Source of the DNA: JAFGPS01 sp964628465
GTDB lineage: Bacteria > Planctomycetota > Phycisphaerae > Sedimentisphaerales > Anaerobacaceae
Length of the DNA: 64,000 bases
Assembly (NCBI GenBank): GCA_964628465.1
Contig: CAZVOA010000001.1
Coordinates: 248,001-312,000, forward strand
Reading direction: 5' to 3'
In this document: positions 26,005 through 34,065 of the stretch, in pieces
How the letters are laid out: each line of letters starts with the position of its first letter
Position numbering within the stretch: position 1 is the first letter of the stretch
Notes under the pieces: model-generated
What the model was told of the DNA's origin: nothing
The model's input: the letters and a program-made list of their open reading frames with translations, nothing else
Database searches by the model: none
Made by a program: the position numbers and the translations under genes

Positions 26005-28026
26005 TCATTGTTTTGCTTGTATTTCGACAACGATGACGGAATACGGTTCCATTTTGACTGCTAAATCTTTGCTGTATGGTATTTCGCTTTCGATGGGCTT
26101 TATTTTGTTCGGTTCTTCGATTGAACACATGTCGGTAAGGCCTGCGCTTACGCTATATACTTTTACGTTGGCTTTTTCAGGTAAGTTTTTGCCCTGCAAA
26201 CGAATTAATAGAGTATTGCTGGTTTCTTCGTAATTCACAGCTTTAACTACGATGCGTTTGCCATCTTCACTTCCGGTTGCAATCGTATCGACTGTGCCGG
26301 GCTTCCAGTTTTCAGGTATCATTTGCGGAATTTCATCGAAAAACTGTGCGCGATTCCTGATGTCACTGAATGTCCCTATCGAAGAAGAATAATGTTTTGG
26401 TGCGAAATGGTCACGGAAAAGTTTTTCAACGATATAACCCGAACCCGGGAACCATGAAGCATGGTCATGATAAATAAACGCTCTCCATTGCGGATTGTCC
26501 GTTGTATTTCTCATAAGCAGTGCCGGGCATGTCATGTCAATTTCCGGGCTTAATTTTTCGTAAGCAATCAAACTTCCCGCAGAATGCAGCCCGGCTCGCC
26601 AGTCATAAGTCCGGCAGAGACTCCATTCCAGGACAGCAACCTTAATATTCGGATGTTTCGAGACACGAATATAATCACATAATTTATCAAGGTAATCATA
26701 AATTCTCTTAACTCCGACCATGTAATTCTCCGGCTCATATTCGTAGTTATGACAGCCAAGGACATCGAAATTGTCACCGGCAATATCAATTACTTTCTGG
26801 CTCCACTGCATATCGTTGGAACGCTTCTGGCCGCAGGCGACAATTTTTAATTTCGGGTCGATTTTTCTAATTTCGCGGCCGTAAACATTTACGATTTCAG
26901 CATACGCTTCAGCGTTATGTCCGTGATTCATCGGCTCGTTATCAATCTGGAAATACTTAACGTTGTAAGTTTCGGGATGGCCGTTAGCGGCTCGCTTTTT
27001 TCCCCATTCAGTCGTTGCCGGGTCGTTGATGTAATGTATCCAATCCATCGCATCCTGCAGCATTTGTTTATCCGTACTATTGGTCGCGGCTAATACAACT
27101 AAAGGTACGGAATCCATTTGCCTGCAAAGTTCGAGAAATTCATCTGTCCCGAAACTATAGTAATCCGAATAGCCGCCCCACATTTCGTTAGGATGGTACT
27201 TGCGCGAAACTTTCGGGCCAATTCCATCCTTCCACAAATAAGTCGAAGCAAAAGAACCACCCGGCCAGCGAATAAACGACGGCTTCAAATCTTTTAGGGA
27301 CTGGAAAAGGTCCGGCCTGAACATCCCGCTCTTGCGAACATCGGCCCGCATCATGGAAATAAAATCGACCAGAACAGAACCGCTGCCGATCGCTTCAATT
27401 TCAATTGTAGATTGAGTGTCCGTTTTCTTGCATGAGAAAGAATATTTAACTTCCTGCCATTCCGAACCGCTTGTTTTCAGTGGTATTTCCGCAACAATAT
27501 TTCCATCGGAATATTTTGCACGAAAAGTTACATTCGCAGAACCTTGTTCAGGTTTTAGCCAGAGCGAGCCGTCATAATCATAACCTTCCTGCAAATAAAA
27601 GCGACCCTGACGAATCCCCGCGGTACCACCATTAGCACTAAGTTTTACACTTCTTTGGCCATTTTCAAAATTTATATTTTCAAGACTGGCTTGGCCGTTA
27701 TTGCCAAATGATTCCCAATACGTCTGGAAATCCCTTCCCTCGAAACCCTGGCCGCGAACCTGTTCGGCGTAAAGACCATCGACAACAGAATGGTTAATAT
27801 GCTCAAGAAACTGCCCATAAATCCCCTCTTCAACAGTACCCATTACATAATCAGTATCGATAAGCAGAACGGCTACTCTCGAATCGCTCGTTGATCCTGA
27901 TATTCCTAAAGCATTTGATGAATAGAAAGTTAATCCAGTTAAAATCGCCATGAAATTAATTACGAACATTTTTGCTGGAATAGCGATTTGTGTTTTCCTG
28001 TTTGTCCATGTTTGGAATACCATCAT
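26005..28026 (-). CDS. Alpha-L-arabinofuranosidase, GH51 family, exported
   Basis: A 673-residue glycosidase that releases terminal arabinofuranose from hemicellulose or arabinan. A signal-peptide-like segment occupies about residues 20-42. Residues about 50-75 (GTVEEGIYGQFLEHI) are the typical GH51 entry, followed by a roughly 140-residue inserted beta-domain resembling a CBM4/9-like carbohydrate-binding module (SLWLKPEQG, WQEVKYSF). The catalytic barrel includes FIRWPGGSFAS, QIDNEPMNHGH (acid/base Glu) and AVLEWSLCRTYDW (nucleophile Glu), then a C-terminal beta-sandwich. GGAGGT precedes the ATG at 28026. The lone position, without transporters or other CAZymes nearby, suggests individual scavenging of plant or algal polysaccharide. 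Confidence 0.94.
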   Translation of the reverse strand: MMVFQTWTNRKTQIAIPAKMFVINFMAILTGLTFYSSNALGISGSTSDSRVAVLLIDTDYVMGTVEEGIYGQFLEHINHSVVDGLYAEQVRGQGFEGRDFQTYWESFGNNGQASLENINFENGQRSVKLSANGGTAGIRQGRFYLQEGYDYDGSLWLKPEQGSANVTFRAKYSDGNIVAEIPLKTSGSEWQEVKYSFSCKKTDTQSTIEIEAIGSGSVLVDFISMMRADVRKSGMFRPDLFQSLKDLKPSFIRWPGGSFASTYLWKDGIGPKVSRKYHPNEMWGGYSDYYSFGTDEFLELCRQMDSVPLVVLAATNSTDKQMLQDAMDWIHYINDPATTEWGKKRAANGHPETYNVKYFQIDNEPMNHGHNAEAYAEIVNVYGREIRKIDPKLKIVACGQKRSNDMQWSQKVIDIAGDNFDVLGCHNYEYEPENYMVGVKRIYDYLDKLCDYIRVSKHPNIKVAVLEWSLCRTYDWRAGLHSAGSLIAYEKLSPEIDMTCPALLMRNTTDNPQWRAFIYHDHASWFPGSGYIVEKLFRDHFAPKHYSSSIGTFSDIRNRAQFFDEIPQMIPENWKPGTVDTIATGSEDGKRIVVKAVNYEETSNTLLIRLQGKNLPEKANVKVYSVSAGLTDMCSIEEPNKIKPIESEIPYSKDLAVKMEPYSVIVVEIQAKQ

Positions 28027-28122
28027 TTTATACCTCCAAATATAAAGTATATTTAACCATTTTTTAACAAAAGTTTATGTTAAACTTGATATTCAATGTT
28101 TTCTATTGTATCGTGTAGTTTA

Positions 28123-29244
28123 ATGGAAACAAAAAGAATAAAAATTAATATTGAAAATATCGATTCTGGAGCAATAAAGGAAGCGGGCGCGATAGTGGAT
28201 TCCGGCGGCTTGGTTGCTTTTCCCACTGAAACGGTTTACGGAATAGCCGCTCGTGTTAAAGATGATACCCTGTCTAAATTGAATATTGTTAAAGGAAGAC
28301 CGGAAAACAAACATTACACTTTACATATCGCGGAAAGTAATGATGTATTGAAATATGTTCCGAATATTCCTTTACGAGCACGAAAGCTTATTCAAAACGC
28401 ATGGCCGGGGCCTTTAACGCTAATTTTCGCGTTAGAACCTGATGATACAAAAATCCAGCAGACAAAATTAGGTAAGGATACATTCTCTGCTTTATATAAA
28501 GATGGGACAATTGGAATAAGATGCCCAGATAATGCGATAGCGACCGCGTTGCTCAGGGAAATAAAATGCCCTGTAGTTGCGCCAAGCGCAAATATTTCAA
28601 ACCAGCCCCCCGCCGTAAATACCGACCAGGTTCTCGAACAGCTTGACGGCAAAATAGATATGGTTCTTGACGCGGGCCAGTGCAAATTCCAAAAAAGCAG
28701 CACCGTAGCGAGAATAGACAATAGAGGAATCGAAATTCTCAGAGAAGGCGCATATTCCAAAACAGATTTGGATATGTTATCACAAATCAAGGTATTGTTT
28801 GTTTGCACAGGCAATACATGCAGAAGCCCGATAGCAGAGGGGGCTTTTAAGAAATATTTAGCTGAAAAACTGAATTTCAAGGTTGACGAACTGGAGCAGA
28901 TGGGTTATAAGGTTAGCTCGGCAGGCATTATCGGTTCATCCGGCCACCCTGCGACTTCTGAAGCTGTAACCGCTTGTGCGGCACAGGGAATTGATATTAA
29001 AAATCACAGAAATCGTGGATTATCGAGAGAGCTGATAGAAGAAAGTGACTTCATCTTCACGATGGAGAAAATTCACTTGATGAGAACACTGTCATTAGCG
29101 CCAGAGGCGAAAAACAGGTGTTTATTGTTAGCTGGAAACAAAGAAATACCTGACCCAATCGGACAACCGCAAAGAGTTTATGATAATTGTGTAAAAGTTA
29201 TTACAAAAGCAGTTAAAGAAAGAATTAGTGAGTTAATAACATGA
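28123..29244 (+). CDS. Threonylcarbamoyl-AMP synthase fused to low-MW tyrosine phosphatase
   Basis: A 373-residue two-domain protein. Residues 1-about 215 are a Sua5/YwlC/TsaC domain, making threonylcarbamoyl-AMP for tRNA t6A37: GGLVAFPTETVYGIAAR, NIVKGRPENK, WPGPLTLIF and APSANISNQPP are all present. From about residue 222 there is a low-molecular-weight protein tyrosine phosphatase: the P-loop CTGNTCRSP with nucleophilic Cys and the late general-acid loop IPDPIGQP. Both active sites look intact. The ATG at 28123 is chosen; an in-frame ATG at 28096 is also possible and neither has a clear ribosome site. The stop overlaps the rpiB start by 4 bases (ATGA), so translation is coupled. The functional reason for the fusion is unknown. 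Confidence 0.92.
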   Translation: METKRIKINIENIDSGAIKEAGAIVDSGGLVAFPTETVYGIAARVKDDTLSKLNIVKGRPENKHYTLHIAESNDVLKYVPNIPLRARKLIQNAWPGPLTLIFALEPDDTKIQQTKLGKDTFSALYKDGTIGIRCPDNAIATALLREIKCPVVAPSANISNQPPAVNTDQVLEQLDGKIDMVLDAGQCKFQKSSTVARIDNRGIEILREGAYSKTDLDMLSQIKVLFVCTGNTCRSPIAEGAFKKYLAEKLNFKVDELEQMGYKVSSAGIIGSSGHPATSEAVTACAAQGIDIKNHRNRGLSRELIEESDFIFTMEKIHLMRTLSLAPEAKNRCLLLAGNKEIPDPIGQPQRVYDNCVKVITKAVKERISELIT

Positions 29245-29702
29245 AGATAGCAATTGGATGTGACCATAGAGGCTTCGACCTGAAAGAAAAGATTAAAGTA
29301 ATAATAACAGAGTTAGGCCATGAATATATCGATTTCGGCGCCAATAGCAACGAACCAGTCGATTACCCGGATACAGCTTACCTGGCGGCTAACGCAGTCT
29401 CTACAAATCAGGCTGACAGAGCTATACTGGCTTGCGCTTCAGGAATAGGAATGAGCATGGCAGCTAATAAAGTCAAAAGAATAAGAGCAGCCTTATGCCA
29501 CGACGAACTAAGCGCACAGGCATCACGAGGTCATAATGATTCCAATGTCCTTTGCTTACCCGCTGACCAGATCGGAGAGTCACTGCTCAGAAAAATTGTA
29601 GAAGTCTGGCTGAAAACAGAATTCATGGGCGGAAGACACCAAAGAAGAGTTAATAAGATCCAGGCAATCGAAGATGGTAAAGACCCGAAAGATATTAACT
29701 GA
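29241..29702 (+). CDS. rpiB: Ribose-5-phosphate isomerase B
   Basis: A 153-residue RpiB/LacAB-family isomerase interconverting ribose 5-phosphate and ribulose 5-phosphate in the non-oxidative pentose phosphate pathway. The N-terminal IGCDHRGFDLK, the catalytic-Cys loop ACASGIGMSMAANK and the segment ALCHDELSAQASRGHNDSN, with the conserved His and Asn residues, are all visible. The start overlaps the fusion gene upstream by 4 bases. Identification is secure; a sugar-specific relative (allose 6-phosphate) is less likely. Confidence 0.95.
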   Translation: MKIAIGCDHRGFDLKEKIKVIITELGHEYIDFGANSNEPVDYPDTAYLAANAVSTNQADRAILACASGIGMSMAANKVKRIRAALCHDELSAQASRGHNDSNVLCLPADQIGESLLRKIVEVWLKTEFMGGRHQRRVNKIQAIEDGKDPKDIN

Positions 29703-29805
29703 ATATGAGTTAATACGTGGTGGGCAAGGAGGCCTGCATTGTTAAAAACGGAATTTCTTCACGGAAACAGTATAGATTTTATACTATTTCCCAAATAACA
29801 CCGTT

Positions 29806-30876
29806 CTAAACTTTGGCATGTACTTTTTTCGATTTCGATTTTATTCCCTGCGTCGCAATCTTTATTTTCGCTCTGCCGGGCTGAGTTTTTGGTTTCAGCG
29901 TTTCGGCGGAAACAGAACCTATTAAACGCAGTTTCTGGTACCTGTCTTCAAGGATATTTTCAATCTTCATGCGTTTAAGTTCGCCAATCGATTTTATAAT
30001 ATATTTCTCGACGTTATAGATTGCATCGTGCATATTTCGATGCGCCCCGCCGAGAGGCTCCTGAATGATTTCATCTATAAGTCCGAGTTTACGCAAATCT
30101 TTACTGGTCAGCTTCAGTGCTTCAGCGGCCAGAGGAGCCTGCGAGCCGTCACGCCATAGAATACCGGCACAACCTTCAGGAGTTATTACCGAAAAGTACG
30201 CGTATTCGAGCATCGCGAACCTGTCGCCAACTCCGATACCCAACGCTCCGCCGGAACCGCCCTCTCCGATTACAACGCAGATTATCGGCACTTTTAACCG
30301 CGACATTTCCTGCAGATTCACCGCGATAGCCTGAGCTATGCCGCGTTCTTCAGCTCCGACACCCGGATATGCGCCCGGCGTATCGATTAAAGTTACAATA
30401 GGAATATGAAATTTCTCAGCGAATTTCATTTTCAATAACGCTTTGCGGTAGCCTTCGGGATTGGGACAGCCGAAATTACATTCGATTTTCTGTTTGATAT
30501 TTCTTCCCTTGTTCTGAGCGACAAGCAAAACTCTTTCCCTGCCGATATGCCCAAAACCTGTTATGATTGCCCTGTCATCACCAAAACACCTGTCGCCATG
30601 AAGCTCACGAAAATCCTTAACCATCAACTCAAGATAATCACAAGCAAGAGGCCGCTTCGGATGCCGTGCTACCTGGACGGTCTGCCAGGCGGAAAGATTG
30701 GAATAAACCTGTTTAAGCTCATCAACCTGTTGCTTTTGAAGGATTCGTATCTCAGGAGAATAGTCTATGCCTTTGACTGAACTGAGTTTCCTGAGTTCAT
30801 TCATCTGGCTGTCAAGCTCTGCTATCTTTTCCTCAAAATTCAGGTGATCAACACTATTTGTATTATTATCAGGCAT
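29806..30876 (-). CDS. accA: Acetyl-CoA carboxylase carboxyltransferase, alpha subunit
   Basis: A 356-residue cytosolic subunit that, with AccD, transfers carboxyl from biotin to acetyl-CoA to make malonyl-CoA for fatty acid synthesis. The alpha N-terminal helical region (FEEKIAELDSQMNEL), VARHPKRPLACDYL, the ELHGDRCFGDD block, LIDTPGAYPGVGAEERG and the glycine-rich GEGGSGGALGIGVGD are diagnostic. About 35 extra Lys-rich residues extend the C-terminus beyond the usual end. AGGTAGGAAAT precedes the ATG at 30876. accD is not in the window. It is convergent with rpiB. Confidence 0.96.
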   Translation of the reverse strand: MPDNNTNSVDHLNFEEKIAELDSQMNELRKLSSVKGIDYSPEIRILQKQQVDELKQVYSNLSAWQTVQVARHPKRPLACDYLELMVKDFRELHGDRCFGDDRAIITGFGHIGRERVLLVAQNKGRNIKQKIECNFGCPNPEGYRKALLKMKFAEKFHIPIVTLIDTPGAYPGVGAEERGIAQAIAVNLQEMSRLKVPIICVVIGEGGSGGALGIGVGDRFAMLEYAYFSVITPEGCAGILWRDGSQAPLAAEALKLTSKDLRKLGLIDEIIQEPLGGAHRNMHDAIYNVEKYIIKSIGELKRMKIENILEDRYQKLRLIGSVSAETLKPKTQPGRAKIKIATQGIKSKSKKVHAKV

Positions 30877-31350
30877 AATTTCCTACCTTTATACCATTCT
30901 ATGCGCAAAAAAATATTCACTTGATATTTAAATATATATTTCTTAATTGCGAGATATTAACATTTTTGTTATGCAAATGAAAGAAAAAAACGCTTTTTTC
31001 AAAAACATCTATGTACCGATAAAACCAAACCATAACCACAATTACACTCATATCCCCATATATATCAATAGTTTACGCGATTTTTATCCAAAATGCAAAC
31101 AAATTCTCATTAAAGTGCGTGCCCTGAATTAATCAAAACAATCTGTCGTACAAAATATATCAAAGACGCAGTTTTTAGTAGGAATGGTATAATCCTGAAT
31201 TTAGCCAAAAACAATTGAAAAACATATTTTCCAGGCTTATCTTACTATTTCGGAGAAATATATTGACATAATCTGATTGATATAATATTTTTTAGGCTAT
31301 AGAGGCATTTTTCTTCAATGAAGATTAACTTGTTAATGGGAAGAATTAAA
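30877..31350. other. AT-rich intergenic region before the DUF2330-like gene
   Basis: No supported gene; a 61-codon frame at 30947 has no ribosome site or family likeness. A TTGACA at 31263 and a TATAAT at 31281 are present but only 12 bases apart, so they do not form one normal promoter. Confidence 0.35.
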
Positions 31351-32508
31351 ATGAAAAATACAGCGAGAAATGTATTGTTGGCTTTATCAATCGGTATTCT
31401 AAGTACAATAGCATACGCGGATGGCAAATTTTACATTATTCAAGAGAATATTCCTGCAAATATACCATACCAGAGAGCTTTTATAATATTTCATGAAAAC
31501 ACAGAAACCATGATTCTTCAAAGCAAATACGAAATTTCAAAATCTCAACCAATAGATTCTTTAGGCTGGGTCGTACCTGTACCTTCGGTTCCTGATATAA
31601 CAAGCTTGGATGCTGATATTGCAGATATTTATTGTTTTCACCAGGCTTCTATAAGTACTCAACCAAAAATTTTCGCTATTAGTGATTTGTTTGGAATTGC
31701 AGCACACATACTTTTCGTATTGAGTTTTTTATCTATTTTAATACTTCTTTTATTTTTTCCTGTATTGAAAAAGATTGGTATTTCAAAGGAAAAATGGCAT
31801 AAACTGGCTAATATCAGTTTTCGTGCTTTTCTGATTTGTTTTTTTATCGCTTTCTTTTATGGAGCATTTATGCCGGGTCTCAGGAGTCAAGGAGCAGGAG
31901 GAGATATTGAAATTGTAAAGGCTGAAAAAGCAGGTATATATGATGTGAAAGTGATTAAGAGTGACAATACCGACGCAATTATAGAATGGCTGAACGAAAA
32001 CAACTTTGATTTTGATGTAAATGATTCTGACGCATTTACTGACTATATCAGCCGGGACTGGTGTTTCGTCGTGGCAAAGGTTCAACCCGAACCCGGAACA
32101 AAAAAAGATAAAATCTCCCGCAATGGAATGGCAGCTCCGCTTGTTTTAAAATTCAATACTGAAAAAGCAATATACCCTACTGCTCTTACAGCGGCGATAG
32201 GAACAGAAACTCAAATCCTGATTTATACTTTAAGCGATAACAAACTCGATTGCAAAAACAGACTAAAATTTGAAGCAGCTCGGAAAACCCATCCACAGAG
32301 ATTCGATCCAAACTGGAAGATACCAAAAGAATATGAAGAGCACCGTATTAAATTATTAGCTGACGTCTTCGAAAAACTGCCGCAGGATATGATAATCTGC
32401 AAGTTCAAAGACACATTAACATCTGAACAAATGAAAGAAGATATTGTATTCGAGAACGCAAGCGATAATAAACCATACCGGAAATTGAAAATCATCTGGA
32501 CAAGGTAG
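31351..32508 (+). CDS. DUF2330-like membrane-anchored exported protein
   Basis: A 385-residue protein. The ATG at 31351 has GGGAAG upstream and gives a proper signal peptide (VLLALSIGILSTIAYADG); an earlier in-frame ATG at 31318 would add 11 residues. The block SKSQPIDSLGWVVPVPSVPDI is the typical start of DUF2330 proteins, in which an extracytoplasmic beta domain is followed by a single or paired membrane region; here two helices (about 108-130 and 147-170) divide the N-terminal domain from a roughly 210-residue C-terminal soluble domain (TALTAAIGTETQILIYTLSD). The function of the family is unknown. It precedes aroA by 141 bases. Confidence 0.75.
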   Translation: MKNTARNVLLALSIGILSTIAYADGKFYIIQENIPANIPYQRAFIIFHENTETMILQSKYEISKSQPIDSLGWVVPVPSVPDITSLDADIADIYCFHQASISTQPKIFAISDLFGIAAHILFVLSFLSILILLLFFPVLKKIGISKEKWHKLANISFRAFLICFFIAFFYGAFMPGLRSQGAGGDIEIVKAEKAGIYDVKVIKSDNTDAIIEWLNENNFDFDVNDSDAFTDYISRDWCFVVAKVQPEPGTKKDKISRNGMAAPLVLKFNTEKAIYPTALTAAIGTETQILIYTLSDNKLDCKNRLKFEAARKTHPQRFDPNWKIPKEYEEHRIKLLADVFEKLPQDMIICKFKDTLTSEQMKEDIVFENASDNKPYRKLKIIWTR

Positions 32509-32649
32509 AATCAATAATAACTTACTTATAATAAAGCTAATTTAGAGATAAAGTACCTATAGCAAAATCTTCTTTCTTTTTTATGCTATTTTTGGTATTA
32601 AATAACATATAAAAAAATGAAACTGTACCTATACTTAAGGTTTAAATAT

Positions 32650-33927
32650 ATGAATTTAACTACGAGAAAATCAAGATTAAAGGGAACAATAGCAATTCCG
32701 GGTTCTAAATCACATACAATCCGCGCGGTCGCAATCGCGTCTCTGGCCGAAGGTGATAGTCTTATCAGAAGCCCACTTATTTCCAGCGATACTCTTTCTT
32801 CTGTATCCTGCTACAAGGCTCTCGGAGCAAAAATCGATACTTCAGACGATACCGTCTGGAAAGTTACAGGCAACGGTGGAAATATAGCCGCTCCGGAAGA
32901 AATTATAGATGTTGGAAATTCCGGCACGACACTCAGGCTTGCGATGGGTTCAGCGTCCTTAGTCTGGCCGGGAAAGTCAATCACTTTCACAGGTGACGAA
33001 CAGATACAAACACGTCCAATTGCCCCGCTTATGGAAGCACTTATGAATTTGGGTGCTCAATGCGTAAGCCTCAATGGTGATTGTAAGGCACCAGTAAAAG
33101 TAACCGGCAAAATCGCTGGAGGTTCAACTCCCATAGCCGCTTTTACGAGCCAATATTTGTCGAGTCTGCTCTTATGTACCCCGCTCGCTTTGCAGGATTC
33201 GGAAATTATCGTCAATCTGCTGAACGAGCCGGGTTATGTGCAAATGACGCTGGATTGGATGGATAAGCAGAATATCGAATATGAAAATCAGAATATGAAA
33301 AAGTTCCTCGTTAAAGGTAAACAAAAATACAAAGGATTCGATAGCCCAATCCCAGCCGATTTTTCGAGTGCGACTTTCTTTTTGTGTGCCGCCGCCCTGC
33401 TGGGAGACGAAGTGACTTTGCTCGGACTGGATTTTTCAGACAGCCAGCCGGACAAAGCTGCTGCCGATTATCTAAAAGCAATGGGCGCTGATATTACGGT
33501 TAATTCTGATTCAGTAACTATCAAATCTTCTGAACTTCACGGAACTGAAATTGATATGAACGCAACGCCAGATGCTTTACCCGCAATGGCGGTAACAGCG
33601 GCTTTCGCGAAAGGCCAGACTCGCCTGGTAAATGTCCCCCAGGCAAGAACGAAAGAAACCGACCGAATCGCATGTATGGCAAAAGAACTCGCAAAAATGG
33701 GTGTTGACGTGAAAGAATTGCCGGACGGACTTGTTATCAACGGCGGCAAACCAAAACCAACACAAGTAAAAGGCTGGGGCGACCATAGAATCGTAATGGC
33801 ACTTTCGATAGCCGGTATGATGCTCGATGGTAAAGTCACAGTTGATACCGCGGAAGCGATGAACGTCACGTTCCCGAGCTTTGTCGAGCTTATGAAAAAC
33901 CTCGGCGCTGATATAGAATTAGTCTAA
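32650..33927 (+). CDS. aroA: 3-phosphoshikimate 1-carboxyvinyltransferase (EPSP synthase)
   Basis: A 425-residue shikimate-pathway enzyme joining PEP and shikimate 3-phosphate. The N-terminal KGTIAIPGSKSHTIRA, the DVGNSGTTLRLA motif, the TSQYLSSLLL region and the C-terminal QARTKETDRI and GDHRIVMAL motifs are the standard substrate-binding blocks. I start it at ATG 32650 (MNLTTRKSRLKG), which begins the typical N-terminus; an in-frame ATG at 32617 would add 11 residues that do not fit. It is convergent with clpB, with a REP-like element between them. Confidence 0.96.
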   Translation: MNLTTRKSRLKGTIAIPGSKSHTIRAVAIASLAEGDSLIRSPLISSDTLSSVSCYKALGAKIDTSDDTVWKVTGNGGNIAAPEEIIDVGNSGTTLRLAMGSASLVWPGKSITFTGDEQIQTRPIAPLMEALMNLGAQCVSLNGDCKAPVKVTGKIAGGSTPIAAFTSQYLSSLLLCTPLALQDSEIIVNLLNEPGYVQMTLDWMDKQNIEYENQNMKKFLVKGKQKYKGFDSPIPADFSSATFFLCAAALLGDEVTLLGLDFSDSQPDKAAADYLKAMGADITVNSDSVTIKSSELHGTEIDMNATPDALPAMAVTAAFAKGQTRLVNVPQARTKETDRIACMAKELAKMGVDVKELPDGLVINGGKPKPTQVKGWGDHRIVMALSIAGMMLDGKVTVDTAEAMNVTFPSFVELMKNLGADIELV

Positions 33928-33948
33928 AAGACTATCCTAATAATTCCC

Positions 33949-34030
33949 TGTCATTCTGAGGCAAAGCCGAAGAATCTGGGCTGAGTATTATAATTCAAGA
34001 CCCAGATGCTTCACTGCGTTCAGCATGACA
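33949..34030. repeat. REP-like inverted repeat, 'TGTCATTCTGAG' family, copy 1
   Basis: Two related arms, TGTCATTCTGAGGCAAAGCC... at the left and ...GCTTCACTGCGTTCAGCATGACA at the right, face each other around a short centre containing CTGGG/CCCAG. It lies between the convergent aroA and clpB genes, where it may also act as a bidirectional terminator. Copies 2 and 3 are at 55928 and 61077. Confidence 0.75.
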
Positions 34031-34065
34031 AGATAGAATCAGTCAGTTTGAGTAATTAAGACATT

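Noticed and set aside
30947..31132. 61-codon frame with several His and Asn residues
   Set aside because: No ribosome site, biased AT-rich composition and no similarity to a known family.
31263..31286. TTGACA and TATAAT close together before the DUF2330-like gene
   Set aside because: They are only 12 bases apart, too close to be the two boxes of one promoter.
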